In this document: positions 16,550-25,007 of the stretch, piece by piece
Layout of the letters: every line of letters begins with the position of its first letter
Position numbering within the stretch: position 1 is the first letter of the stretch
Assembly (NCBI GenBank): GCA_022865625.1
Contig: JALHTB010000166.1
Coordinates: forward strand, 1-64,000
Length of the DNA stretch: 64,000 nucleotides
Source of the DNA: Candidatus Bathyarchaeota archaeon
Lineage (GTDB): Archaea; Thermoproteota; Bathyarchaeia; 40CM-2-53-6; FEN-987
Direction of reading: 5' to 3'
Translations under genes and position numbers: made by a program
Notes under the pieces: model-generated
The model's input: only the letters and a program-made list of their open reading frames with translations
What the model was told of the DNA's origin: nothing
The model's database searches: none

Positions 16550-16765
16550 ATGTCCACAATGCCCAACTATTGCCTTGAATGTGGTGGCGATCTGTCCTAC
16601 GATTCTGTACTCAAACAATACACATGCCGGAGCTGCGGAATGACGTTTACAAGTCAAGACCTGATGGAAGGAAGAGACAAGCTGTATGAACATAGAGATA
16701 CCGCAGACGAGGAGCGAAAGAAAAGGCAGAAAGAGTACCTCAAGTGGTGGCTTTCAAAAAAATAG
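16550..16765 (+). CDS. Small zinc-ribbon protein
   Basis: 71 residues. An N-terminal zinc ribbon has C-L-E-C and C-R-S-C separated by about 16 residues, followed by a charged helix (many Glu, Lys and Arg) ending W-W-L-S-K-K. Such proteins are common in archaea as nucleic-acid or protein adaptors, but no specific function can be given. The start is ATG at 16550; a second ATG three codons on is possible. It lies 12 nt before the CinA-like gene on the same strand, so the two are probably co-transcribed. Confidence 0.75.
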   Translation: MSTMPNYCLECGGDLSYDSVLKQYTCRSCGMTFTSQDLMEGRDKLYEHRDTADEERKKRQKEYLKWWLSKK

Positions 16766-16777
16766 GCGCCGCATTGC

Positions 16778-17587
16778 TTGAGATGTCTGACATTGACCTG
16801 CGGCGTTGAACTTCTCTGCATTGGAAATGAGCTATTGCTTGGCAAGACCCTGAACACGAATGCGACTTGGCTTTCAACAAGAATCACCCTACTAGGCGGA
16901 TCAGTCAAGCGAGTCACAACAGTAGGCGATCGTGTCGAAGAGATCCGTTTAGTGACAAAGGAGATTCTCAAGCGAAGGCCAGACTTCCTGATCACGTCAG
17001 GTGGTCTCGGCCCCACCTTCGATGACATAACGATTCTTGCGGTGTCTAAAGCCATGAGGGTTCCTCTTAGAGTCAACAAGGAGGCTTTAGGTCAAATCAA
17101 GGCTCGATATCGAGAGATCTTCTCGTCACGACGGTTCAGACTCACCAAGTTCCGAGTTAAGATGGCGACTTTTCCAATTGAGGCTAAGCCAATTCCAAAC
17201 CCCGTGGGGACCGCTCCTGGAATGATGCGTGAATTCGGAAAGACCACAGTGATCTGTCTTCCAGGTGTTCCCAAAGAGCTACGCGCAATTTTCTCCGAAC
17301 ATGTTGCACCGCTGATCAAGCTTGCATCTGGGACTGGTGGACACATTTCGCAGACCATTTGCGTATCAAGGATCTTCGAGTCAGAACTTGCCCCACTTAT
17401 TGATCGGGTGATGAAACGAGCGGGCAGGGTATATGTGAAGTCACACCCTGAGGGTGGCGAGGGACGAAATAGATCTAAAATAAGATTGGACTTCTCATAT
17501 ACTGGCGGCAACCTCGAAATGGGCCGTCAGGCAGTATGTAGGGCTATCGCTCATATGAAACACATTTTGGCTGCAAGGGCCAGATAG
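16778..17587 (+). CDS. CinA-like MoCF-domain protein (nicotinamide-nucleotide amidase related)
   Basis: About 265 residues of the competence/damage-inducible CinA N-terminal type. The MoCF-fold core reads C-I-G-N-E-L-L-L-G-K-T-L-N-T-N, then I-T-S-G-G-L-G-P-T-F-D-D, then N-P-V-G-T-A-P-G-M and L-P-G-V-P-K-E-L. The C-terminal amidase domain of bacterial CinA is absent, as usual in archaea. Bacterial relatives act in pyridine-nucleotide salvage or ADP-ribose hydrolysis; the archaeal reaction is uncertain. Start is ambiguous: TTG at 16778 or TTG at 16793, since the conserved strand V-E-L-L-C-I-G begins shortly after. Confidence 0.85.
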   Translation: MRCLTLTCGVELLCIGNELLLGKTLNTNATWLSTRITLLGGSVKRVTTVGDRVEEIRLVTKEILKRRPDFLITSGGLGPTFDDITILAVSKAMRVPLRVNKEALGQIKARYREIFSSRRFRLTKFRVKMATFPIEAKPIPNPVGTAPGMMREFGKTTVICLPGVPKELRAIFSEHVAPLIKLASGTGGHISQTICVSRIFESELAPLIDRVMKRAGRVYVKSHPEGGEGRNRSKIRLDFSYTGGNLEMGRQAVCRAIAHMKHILAARAR

Positions 17588-17650
17588 CTCATTGACTTGA
17601 CAGTCGGTGATACAGAAGGTTTTTCATTTTGTCAACTCCTACACAAAAGT

Positions 17651-17730
17651 GGTTGGCGTGGCGATGAGTTTCAGGCTAGACTCTGAAAGAAACCATGTGG
17701 AGGAATCTGGGTTTCGAGGCCTCGCCAACC
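17651..17730 (+). ncRNA. Candidate structured RNA closed by an 8-bp stem
   Basis: An 80-nt segment opens with GGTTGGCG (17651-17658) and closes with its exact complement CGCCAACC (17723-17730). Inside are two more perfect hairpins: TTTCAG/CTGAAA (17669-17674 with 17683-17688, 8-nt loop) and GAAACC/GGTTTC (17689-17694 with 17710-17715, 15-nt loop). The three stems form a compact three-way fold in a gene-free gap. It does not fit tRNA arms, an H/ACA RNA or a standard C/D RNA, although a GCGATGA C-box-like and a CTGA D-box-like element are present 15 nt apart. It could also be a leader structure of the GPN GTPase gene 28 nt downstream. Confidence 0.35.
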
Positions 17731-17758
17731 CTAGACGCGCAAAACTGGTGACCACCTA

Positions 17759-18520
17759 TTGAATGTCATCTTTGTTGTTGGAATGGCTGGCTCAGGAAAG
17801 TCATTGCTGACCGCGAGCCTTCAGGAATGGTTGAGGTTGCGTAAACAGAATGTCGTCGTTCTCAACTTAGATCCAGGGGTTCAGAGTCTCCCATATACGC
17901 CAGATGTGGACGTACGCACATATGTGGACATCGAGAACTTGATGATACAATACCGCTTAGGACCGAACGGAGCTTTGATTATGGCCACCGACTTGGTTGG
18001 GGAGTACATTGAGGAAATACGAGAAGAGATCGATGAAAGCGGAACAGATCTTCTACTCGTTGACACGCCGGGTCAAATGGAGCTTTTTGCGTTTAGGGAA
18101 GGCGGGTCTTTTATATCGAAGGCCCTTGGAGATGAAGAAACAGCTGTGCTATACCTTTTTGATGCCCCATTCTGCCGAAACCCTTTGAACTATGTATCAA
18201 ACATGTTCATTGCGACAGCGATCTACAGCAGATTGATCCTTCCTCAGATCTATCCGTTAACCAAAACAGATCTTGTTAGCCATGAAGAGTTGCAGGACAT
18301 CTTGAAGCGATCAGAGACCATCGAGTCTCTGGAATCGGAGATTGACACGAAACTGAGCGCAACAGCGTCGATCGTCATCAGAGATCTAGCACGGTCAATC
18401 ACGACGTCAGGACTAGAATTCGATCCGATTCCAGTGTCAGCCAAAGATAACACAGGAATTGCCGACCTTTACGCAGAAATAGCTCGAGTAACAACTAGGG
18501 GAGAAGAACCAACCACCTAA
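17759..18520 (+). CDS. GPN-loop GTPase
   Basis: A 253-residue GTPase of the archaeal/eukaryotic GPN family; eukaryotic members help assemble and import RNA polymerase II. The P loop reads G-M-A-G-S-G-K-S, the name-giving Gly-Pro-Asn insert is in R-L-G-P-N-G-A, switch II is D-T-P-G-Q-M-E and the guanine motif is in P-L-T-K-T-D. Length and spacing are normal. It starts at TTG (M-N-V-I-F-V-V-G), immediately before the first strand. Archaea carry one such gene and its true client is not established. It is preceded by a structured leader and followed by the ECF gene 50 nt on. Confidence 0.92.
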   Translation: MNVIFVVGMAGSGKSLLTASLQEWLRLRKQNVVVLNLDPGVQSLPYTPDVDVRTYVDIENLMIQYRLGPNGALIMATDLVGEYIEEIREEIDESGTDLLLVDTPGQMELFAFREGGSFISKALGDEETAVLYLFDAPFCRNPLNYVSNMFIATAIYSRLILPQIYPLTKTDLVSHEELQDILKRSETIESLESEIDTKLSATASIVIRDLARSITTSGLEFDPIPVSAKDNTGIADLYAEIARVTTRGEEPTT

Positions 18521-18569
18521 GAAAGAACCCTTTTGTGAATGCTGACAGAACACATTAAAGGACACGCAC

Positions 18570-19226
18570 ATGTTCCTTTTCACGAACCTATTCGGACTTC
18601 CGATAGCCGTATGGCTAGCGATCGTTGCTATTCTCGTCGGTTTGACTTTTGCCATTCTGAACAGGAGACTAAACACTCGTGAAGTCTCCGTGATTGCTGT
18701 TCTAGCATCGGCCTGCATTGTGAGTAACTATGCGTTGATATGGTTGCCGAACGTAAAGGTAATGGACCTGATAGTTTTCGTGAGCGGATTACGATTCGGT
18801 GCATATGTTGGAGGTCTAGTAGGTGTCCTCGTCTGGGCAATTTACGGATCCATCAACCCGTACGGCTTCATCCTACCAATATGGATGGGATGCATGGCTT
18901 CTGAATCTGTGTTCGGTATTGTCGGAGGAGTAATCGGAAACCATCTTTCTGCTGCGCATAGAAATCGAAGAGAGTTCTCATTAGAAATGGGCGCGACAGG
19001 GTTCCTGTTGAGCTTCTTCTATGATCTGGTGACCAACGTCCTCAGCGCAGTGACTGTCAGTTGGTTTGAAACAAGTCCACAGAGAATCCTTGCGGTTCTT
19101 GTTTCCGGAATTCCTTTTGCCGTGATCCATGAATTCAGTAATGGAGTTCTCTTTTTCCTAGGAGTTGTTCCTCTTGACACTTCCATTAGGAAGTTGATTG
19201 GAGATCGATCCAAATTTGCGACATGA
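18570..19226 (+). CDS. ECF transporter S component-like membrane protein
   Basis: 218 residues with about six transmembrane helices. The pattern (N-Y-A-L-I-W-L-P-N-V-K-V-M-D, F-V-S-G-L-R-F-G, then I-Y-G-S-I-N-P-Y-G-F near 110) matches the substrate-binding S component of energy-coupling factor vitamin transporters in archaea. The ATPase (EcfA) and T component are not in the window, so it would use shared modules elsewhere. Substrate is not readable from sequence. The next gene, which overlaps its end, encodes an exported DUF4430-like protein, a domain related to the cobalamin-binding fold of transcobalamin. Confidence 0.75.
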   Translation: MFLFTNLFGLPIAVWLAIVAILVGLTFAILNRRLNTREVSVIAVLASACIVSNYALIWLPNVKVMDLIVFVSGLRFGAYVGGLVGVLVWAIYGSINPYGFILPIWMGCMASESVFGIVGGVIGNHLSAAHRNRREFSLEMGATGFLLSFFYDLVTNVLSAVTVSWFETSPQRILAVLVSGIPFAVIHEFSNGVLFFLGVVPLDTSIRKLIGDRSKFAT

Positions 19227-19746
19227 TGGAAAGCTCTGGAGGACAGTGGCGGCAGTCTTCCTCTGCTGGGCGATGTCGACCTCGATGCTTTCTCTCTACT
19301 ACGCACATCAGTACTCCGAGACATTGCGACGACTCGATGAAACGACGACCCAGGTGAGTATGATTATCGATTATGGCAATGGATCAACGTATCGAAAGTA
19401 CTACAGAGACATCCCAAGTCTAGTGGGAGAGTCCCTTCTCTCCATTACCATTCGATTGGCGAGGGTGAAATACGACATCTATCCTATGGGAGCGATGGTG
19501 ACTTCAATAGACGGAATAGAGAATACTGGCAGTAAGGCATGGCTTTGGTACCGCTGGAATGAGGTATCTGGAAGTTGGCTTCTTGGCGAAACTGGTCCTG
19601 ACAAATTCTTGCCAAAAAACGGAGAGATCGTCGTGTGGTACTACACGTCCTTTGCTACGTGGCCACCTAGTCCACCGCGACCGCCTGGCGGGGAAAGGAG
19701 CACCGAGTCTCGGAATTGGGAAAGGATCGAATGCCGTTCCACATGA
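19198..19746 (+). CDS. Exported DUF4430-like protein linked to an ECF S component
   Basis: 182 residues. One membrane-anchoring helix (about 15-32) is followed by an extracellular domain with V-T-S-I-D-G-I, a W-L-W-Y-R-W core, G-S-W-L-L-G and a final G-E-I-V-V-W-Y-Y-T-S-F. That is the DUF4430 pattern (transcobalamin-like beta fold). It ends in a Pro/Arg-rich tail. The start is uncertain: TTG at 19198 overlaps the S-component gene by 29 nt, and a TTG at 19213 would overlap less. Context suggests an outside-facing ligand-capture partner for the S component; the ligand (for example a corrinoid) is inference only. Confidence 0.65.
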   Translation: MEIDPNLRHDGKLWRTVAAVFLCWAMSTSMLSLYYAHQYSETLRRLDETTTQVSMIIDYGNGSTYRKYYRDIPSLVGESLLSITIRLARVKYDIYPMGAMVTSIDGIENTGSKAWLWYRWNEVSGSWLLGETGPDKFLPKNGEIVVWYYTSFATWPPSPPRPPGGERSTESRNWERIECRST

Positions 19747-19950
19747 TCTAGAGTCGCGCGCGCTGTGTTGACTCGAACCTGCAGGAAATGTCACCGAAGA
19801 CTCCTATCTGTGTGTCCTTGGGTGACGACAACTGTCATGCTGAGAGTTCTTTCAAAATGCTTCACATAACTACTCAGTCCGTTCAGCGGCCTATGCCTTG
19901 ACCCATAACATTTGCTTGCTCCTTCATCTCGCTATTGCAGTCTCACGAAA

Positions 19951-19960
19951 GCTTAAAAAC
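19951..19960 (+). promoter_or_regulatory. TATA-like box for acdB
   Basis: The only A/T-rich box in the 290-bp gap before acdB, reading gcttaaaaac around 19951-19960. Transcription would start near 19983, leaving a leader of about 50 nt to the preferred ATG. The rest of the gap (19747 onward) shows nothing coding. Confidence 0.5.
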
Positions 19961-20034
19961 CGTGGCACAAAACCTTCACGTCTGACAAGTTGCTCTAGTA
20001 TCCCAGACGTGTGCGTCGGCAGATGTGCGGAAAG

Positions 20035-20739
20035 ATGGGAAGCAGAACAAGAGAGATCATCCAAGCTGCAATGAGTGAGGATCGCCAAAGCCTACTTGAG
20101 GCAGAGGCCAAGCAAATCTGTGCAGACTATGGCATGTCGGTTCCTTCATTTGAACTAGCGCGAACTGCAGAAGAGGCCTGCAATGCTGCCTCTAAGCTCG
20201 GATTTCCGGTCGTGCTTAAGATCGTGTCCAAAGACATTCTTCACAAGACTGACGCTGGTGGAGTTCTTCTGAACATCAAGAGTCTGTCAGATACAGGTCA
20301 AGGATTCTCGAGAATCCTGGTGAACGCAAAACAGTACGATCCGAAGGCGGAAATTGAAGGTGTCCTAGTTCAAAAGATGATGCCTCAAAGTACAGAAGTC
20401 ATCATTGGAGGTTTGATAGATCCTCAATTTGGACAGACCTTGATGTTCGGCCTTGGTGGGATATTTGTCGAAATCCTGAGGGATGTCACGTTTAGAATTG
20501 CTCCAATAACAGAGCAGGATGCCAGACAAATGATCCATGAGATCAGTGCCTATCCGATCTTGAAGGGCTACAGAGGTCAATCGCCAGCAGACGAAGAGGC
20601 ATTGGTCCACATGATGCTAAAGGCATCAGATCTAGTCATGGAGAATCCGGAAATCAACCAAATGGATCTTAATCCAGTCATGATTTATGAGAAAGGGGCT
20701 AGTATAGTGGACGCGAGGATGTTGCTGCGGAATCCATGA
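20035..20739 (+). CDS. acdB: ADP-forming acetyl-CoA synthetase, beta subunit
   Basis: ATP-grasp subunit of the ADP-forming acyl-CoA synthetase, which makes ATP from acyl-CoA at the end of archaeal peptide and sugar fermentation. About 234 residues. Visible motifs: L-E-A-E-A-K-Q-I-C-A-D-Y-G at the start, V-L-K-I-V-S-K-D-I-L-H-K-T-D-A-G-G-V, and G-L-G-G-I-F-V-E-I-L-R-D-V-T-F-R near 140. M-D-L-N-P-V-M lies near the end. The ATG giving M-G-S-R-T-R-E-I-I matches known N-termini better than the upstream GTG (20011). The alpha subunit, which carries the CoA-binding domain, is not adjacent, so it must lie elsewhere. Its presence supports fermentative amino-acid use. Confidence 0.9.
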   Translation: MGSRTREIIQAAMSEDRQSLLEAEAKQICADYGMSVPSFELARTAEEACNAASKLGFPVVLKIVSKDILHKTDAGGVLLNIKSLSDTGQGFSRILVNAKQYDPKAEIEGVLVQKMMPQSTEVIIGGLIDPQFGQTLMFGLGGIFVEILRDVTFRIAPITEQDARQMIHEISAYPILKGYRGQSPADEEALVHMMLKASDLVMENPEINQMDLNPVMIYEKGASIVDARMLLRNP

Positions 20740-20919
20740 GTCTTCTCCTACTGCACACGTAACCGCGGCCTAGGAATGCCGCCACCTCTTGCATAGACAA
20801 GATGCAAGAACAGGAGAGAACGCTCATTCTGCATCTGGCTCCCAACTATTCTCCAAAGCTTAATTAAGAAAGGTATTTCCCGTCTTAGACAACAGCCCGG
20901 TCATGACTGAGGGCTGAGG

Positions 20920-21765
20920 ATGGTACAGATCGCGGAGGCCGTGGAAACCCTCGACGAGAAGATCGTTTCACTCAGAATAATACGTAACAGGCTGGACGAT
21001 CAGACAAAGAGTCTGGCCGGAAAAAGAGACGAACTTAACTCGCAATTTCAGAAACTCAGAAAGCAGATTCAAGAACTGAAGACGAAGAGGGACTCGCTGA
21101 ACCGGCAGGTTCGGGAGCTGAAGGAAGAGCGAGAAGAGGCAAGGAAGAAGCTTGTTGCTAGACGCGGAGAGACAGATTCAGTCAAGAAGGTGATTCTTAA
21201 TCTCGAGAAAAGAGCTTCCGGAAGCTACTCAGAGTTGAGGAAGAGAATGGATGACTTGGAGTGGACAATACAGACCAATGCTCTATCTCCGAAGGAGGAA
21301 GCAAGACTCATAGGACAAATCAAGGGGTTTGAATCCCGAGTCGTGGTGCACGAAAAAATTCGTGAGCTTAGGGATAAGACGATATTGCTTCACGCAGGAA
21401 TAGGGGCTGCTCGACTGAAGGCAAACGAGGCCCACGGAAAGATGAGTGAACTGGTGAAGGAAAGCGAGCTCTATCACGAAAAGATGCTTGAAGTCGTAGA
21501 GCAGGCCTCAGACATCAAGGCTAGAGCCGACGAGATCCACCGTGAGTATGTTCAACTCAAGAAACAGGCCGACGAAGCCCATCTCGGGTACGTGAAAACC
21601 AAGGAGGAAAGAGAGAGGATAGTGAGGGAAGATCAGATGAAGCGACTCAAGAAACAACAAGAAGTAAAGCAGAGGATTGAATCCAATGCTGAAGGGAAAT
21701 TCAAGAGGGGAGAAAAACTCTCACTTGACGAATTCAGAACTCTGGTTGAGAAGGGGCTCGTCTAG
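20920..21765 (+). CDS. Archaeal coiled-coil protein (COG1340-like)
   Basis: 281 residues, almost entirely heptad-patterned alpha helix rich in Glu, Lys, Arg and Leu. It has two long coiled coils separated around residues 115-150 and a short globular C-terminus (G-E-K-L-S-L-D-E-F-R-T-L-V). Length, charge and layout match the uncharacterised archaeal coiled-coil family COG1340, whose function is unknown; family members have been linked by context to translation or chromosome organisation. The gene ends 77 nt before MTA phosphorylase, and a CTTAATTAAG box near 20860 may be its promoter. Confidence 0.75.
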   Translation: MVQIAEAVETLDEKIVSLRIIRNRLDDQTKSLAGKRDELNSQFQKLRKQIQELKTKRDSLNRQVRELKEEREEARKKLVARRGETDSVKKVILNLEKRASGSYSELRKRMDDLEWTIQTNALSPKEEARLIGQIKGFESRVVVHEKIRELRDKTILLHAGIGAARLKANEAHGKMSELVKESELYHEKMLEVVEQASDIKARADEIHREYVQLKKQADEAHLGYVKTKEERERIVREDQMKRLKKQQEVKQRIESNAEGKFKRGEKLSLDEFRTLVEKGLV

Positions 21766-21842
21766 ATCCTACAGGAACAGTCTGTGGCCACTCTAGTTCA
21801 GCTCCGGGAGTCTTCTTGGCTCTATGGTGAGGAAGAAAGCTG

Positions 21843-22607
21843 TTGGCAAAGATAGCTATCATAGGTGGCTCAGGCCTCGAATCCATGCTACAAGGAAAAG
21901 AAGTTGTCGAAGTCGAGACAGAGCATGGTAAGCCTCCACCAATAACCGTTGGCACCATTGGTGACTGCAAGGTATCTTTCGTGCCACGTCATGGAGCGAG
22001 ACATGAAGTTCCGCCTCACAAAGTGAATTATCGCGCACTCGTCATAGGACTCAAGAATCTCGGGGTCGAACGAATCATTGCCACAAATGCGGTAGGAGCC
22101 ATAAATCTGAAGTATGCGCCAGGTGATATCGCAATACCTCTCGATATCATAGATTTCACAAAGACCAGACCAGCAACTCTGCATGACAATGGTCCTGTAG
22201 TGCATGTGGATGTTACCGAACCCTATTGCCCAAGTCTAAGAGGAGTCCTCATTGAAACAGCCAAAGATCACGTAGAGAGAATTTGGACTGACTCAGTCAT
22301 GGCATGTACTGAGGGGCCAAGATTCGAGACTCCCGCGGAGATAAGAATGTTCAGACAGTTGGGATGTGACATAGTCGGAATGACCTCAGCACCTGAGGTC
22401 TTTCTCGCGAAAGAAGCTGGATTGTGCTACGCCTCCATCTGCTTCGTATCCAACATGGCCGCTGGAATGCAGGCTAGAGTCAGTCATATGGAAGTGGAAC
22501 AGGTTGCCTCCAGAATTGCTTCGGTGATCAGGACAATTGTATCTCAGTCGATAGTGAAGATGAAGAATATGGAGTCATGTACCTGTAGAAGAAAGTGTGA
22601 AGGTTAG
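21843..22607 (+). CDS. mtnP: S-methyl-5'-thioadenosine phosphorylase (MTAP/PNP family)
   Basis: Cleaves MTA to adenine and methylthioribose-1-phosphate, recycling the by-product of AdoMet-dependent polyamine synthesis. 254 residues. It has the phosphate loop I-I-G-G-S-G-L, F-V-P-R-H-G-A-R-H, A-T-N-A-V-G, E-G-P-R-F-E-T-P-A-E and G-M-T-S-A-P-E-V-F-L-A. The C-terminus ends S-C-T-C-R-R-K-C; a C-x-C disulfide here is known to stabilise hyperthermophile MTAP II enzymes. It starts at TTG, 9 nt before cis-prenyltransferase on the same strand. An inosine-type (MTIP) activity cannot be excluded. Confidence 0.92.
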   Translation: MAKIAIIGGSGLESMLQGKEVVEVETEHGKPPPITVGTIGDCKVSFVPRHGARHEVPPHKVNYRALVIGLKNLGVERIIATNAVGAINLKYAPGDIAIPLDIIDFTKTRPATLHDNGPVVHVDVTEPYCPSLRGVLIETAKDHVERIWTDSVMACTEGPRFETPAEIRMFRQLGCDIVGMTSAPEVFLAKEAGLCYASICFVSNMAAGMQARVSHMEVEQVASRIASVIRTIVSQSIVKMKNMESCTCRRKCEG

Positions 22608-22616
22608 GGCGCAGAA

Positions 22617-23399
22617 ATGCTTCGCAATCTGTTGGAGACCACAGGAGTCTACAAGATCTATGAGGACTGGCTCTTCAACCAGGTGAAGAGTGGTGAGATG
22701 CCCGAGCATATTGGTGTAATCCTCGACGGAAACCGAAGATGGGCAGCAGAGCGTCTACTTCCAATGTGGAAGGGGCATAAGTCAGGCGCAGAGAAAGGTG
22801 TGGACCTTGTCGGATGGTGTCTGGAGCTCGGCATACATACCCTGACAGCATACATTTTTTCGACCGAGAATTTTCAAAGAGCGCAAAGTGAAGTTGATCA
22901 CATCTTCTCCATTGTGGAGGAAGAGGCAAAAAGACTTGAAGGTGACAGTAGACTAAAGGAGAATGAGGTCAGGATCAAGGCTATCGGAAGAATCGAGCTT
23001 CTCCCAGAACGGATCCAAACGCTTCTTGCGAGAATAGAAGAACAAACAAAGAATTACAGCAGGCATTTCTTGAATATCGCCATTGCGTATGGCGGCCGGG
23101 CCGAGATAGTTGACGCGACTAGAAAAATAGCCCAAGATGTGGACGCTGGTAAGATTTCACTTGACGAAATAGACGAAGATAGTTTCGGCAACTACTTGTA
23201 CACAGCCCATCTCCCCAATCCTTATCCAGATCTGATCATAAGAACATCCGGTGAAGAGAGACTCAGCAATTTCCTTCTTTGGCAATCTGCATATAGTGAG
23301 CTATTCTTTGTCGACGTCTATTGGCCAGAGTTTCGAAAGATTGACTTGCTGCGCACCATTAGAACCTATCAGAAGAGAAAGCGGACGTATGGCACCTGA
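22617..23399 (+). CDS. uppS: cis-Prenyltransferase (undecaprenyl/polyprenyl diphosphate synthase family)
   Basis: Builds the long-chain polyprenyl phosphate that carries glycans across the membrane. The 260-residue protein has the invariant first motif I-L-D-G-N-R-R-W-A (catalytic Asp and diphosphate site), T-A-Y-I-F-S-T-E-N-F, I-A-I-A-Y-G-G-R-A-E-I and the final R-T-S-G-E-E-R-L-S-N-F-L-L-W-Q block. Chain length is not predictable by eye; archaeal products are typically C45-C60 dolichol-type. It follows MTAP by 9 nt and likely shares its transcript. Together with the GT2 enzyme and PAP2-like phosphatase it supports lipid-linked glycosylation of the many surface proteins here. Confidence 0.93.
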   Translation: MLRNLLETTGVYKIYEDWLFNQVKSGEMPEHIGVILDGNRRWAAERLLPMWKGHKSGAEKGVDLVGWCLELGIHTLTAYIFSTENFQRAQSEVDHIFSIVEEEAKRLEGDSRLKENEVRIKAIGRIELLPERIQTLLARIEEQTKNYSRHFLNIAIAYGGRAEIVDATRKIAQDVDAGKISLDEIDEDSFGNYLYTAHLPNPYPDLIIRTSGEERLSNFLLWQSAYSELFFVDVYWPEFRKIDLLRTIRTYQKRKRTYGT

Positions 23400-23709
23400 A
23401 CTAAGAATGACTTCAGGTTGCGAATGACATGGGTATGGAGGTCGCTAGGGTCATCGTGCAGTGGATGTCAGAATAGCCTGACAATCGTAATCCATCAGTC
23501 TAACGATGACTGAGGTCAGGTCAGCCTTGATACTTGGGTTCAAAAGCCGCGAGCTTTCCTAACAGTTGAAAACCAATGAATATTGTTTCATTCGAACACG
23601 TAATAATGCGGCCAAAGAACTTAGAGCGAACAGACCAGAATCAGAGAGGATTACTGTGCTGAGTGAGTATCGTGTCGAAACAAGATTTCTCTCTCTTCGA
23701 GACCTCCCT
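23400..23709. other. Intergenic region before the beta-propeller gene
   Basis: About 310 bp. A frame open from 23566 runs into the next gene but adds 48 non-conserved, charged residues before a clear signal peptide, so I treat it as untranslated. No strong TATA box, repeat or RNA fold was seen. Confidence 0.4.
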
Positions 23710-24801
23710 ATGTCTGCGGTCATAATGTGCCTTCTGCTTCTGAGTCCTCTCCCTTCGGCTGCAGCAGATGGTCTAGCAGTCGAAACCACTCTTGCACTTG
23801 CCCTTGGAGAAAACAAGGTAACATCTCTTGCTCTGAAAGGGAACACACTCTATGTCGGCCTGAATACAGTTCCCGGAATCATAGTCAGAGTTGACATCGG
23901 ATCGATGAGTACTGGTCCGTCTCTGAAGTTGTCTGAGGGAGAGGGCGCGATCTACTCTTTGGTCATCGTAAGTGGCTATTTGTATGCGGGGTTATACACA
24001 TCACCTGGAAAGATTGTCAAAATTGATCCGGAGAGCTTCTCTCAAACTGAAACCCTGACTCTCCGAGATGGTGAGAACTGGGTCAGCTCCCTTGTAGCCT
24101 CAGATGGATTCCTCTATGCGAGTCTGAGGATGTGGCCCGGCAAGATAGTCAAAATCAATCTAGAAACGTTCACGCGAGTTGAGCTTCTTGAGCTAGCATC
24201 CGGAGAGAACAATATCTACTCTATGGCGATCAAGGATGGATACTTGTATGCAAACATTGCGATGCGACCTGGAGGAGTGGCCAAGATCAAGCTTGAGACA
24301 TTTCGAGAAGTTCAATCTTTGAGACTTCGACCTGGAGAGGACTATTGTCAACCAATCTTCATCTCGGGCAATCTTCTTTTCACGGGATTTTATTCAAAAC
24401 CAGGAGGAGTCGCAAAGGTGGATCTAACCACATTTGAAGAAATAGGCTCGGCGACTCACTTTTCCGAAGGAGAAGACAAGGTTTGGAGTCTAATCGTACA
24501 CGGAGACATTCTGTACGCGGGACTGGACACGCGGCCAGGAAAGATAATCAGATTGGACAGAAATCTGAGGAGATTGGACACACTAAGCTTCGCAGAAGTT
24601 GAAGGAGGAGTCTACGCGTTTGTTCCTTCTGGCGAGTCCCTGCTATGCGGTCTCTACAGCTCGCCGGGTAAGATCGTTCTAGTCCGAACACAAACCCCAC
24701 AAGTGGAACCATCGTTCCTATTGTTGATGCCTGTTCTCGTCTCTTTGGTCCTAGTCCTTGTGACCTTATTTGTTCTGAGAAAAGCCAGACTCAAAAGATA
24801 G
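23710..24801 (+). CDS. Exported seven-bladed beta-propeller surface protein
   Basis: About 363 residues. The signal peptide (M-S-A-V-I-M-C-L-L-L-L) is followed by about seven tandem repeats of some 45 residues. Each has the pattern E-G/N-x-V-x-S-L, G-x-L-Y-A-G-L and P-G-K-I-V-K-I-D, typical of NHL/Kelch-like or quinoprotein propellers. A C-terminal transmembrane helix and basic tail (R-K-A-R-L-K-R) anchor it outside the cell. No catalytic residues stand out, so a binding or scaffolding role is likely. The ATG at 23710 is chosen because the signal sequence starts there. It opens the surface-protein block. Confidence 0.78.
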   Translation: MSAVIMCLLLLSPLPSAAADGLAVETTLALALGENKVTSLALKGNTLYVGLNTVPGIIVRVDIGSMSTGPSLKLSEGEGAIYSLVIVSGYLYAGLYTSPGKIVKIDPESFSQTETLTLRDGENWVSSLVASDGFLYASLRMWPGKIVKINLETFTRVELLELASGENNIYSMAIKDGYLYANIAMRPGGVAKIKLETFREVQSLRLRPGEDYCQPIFISGNLLFTGFYSKPGGVAKVDLTTFEEIGSATHFSEGEDKVWSLIVHGDILYAGLDTRPGKIIRLDRNLRRLDTLSFAEVEGGVYAFVPSGESLLCGLYSSPGKIVLVRTQTPQVEPSFLLLMPVLVSLVLVLVTLFVLRKARLKR

Positions 24802-25007
24802 CGCGCCTCAGCATCGTGCGAGTCTCAATAGTCTTGCCATACAACACTATGAGGCCCGTACCAGGATGTGCATGTGGTACAATGGTCTGGTGAAACAGAT
24901 TAGATTATGACAACTATGATTGGGGTCTAATACGGGTTTTATGCGTACTTGCCTCAAAACATTATACGACCGGCATCTATTCAGAAGCATGATCTGTCGA
25001 GGAGCTC

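Noticed and set aside
17651..17730. tRNA or permuted tRNA
   Set aside because: The outer stem could be an acceptor, but no T loop, D arm or anticodon stem can be drawn with standard lengths.
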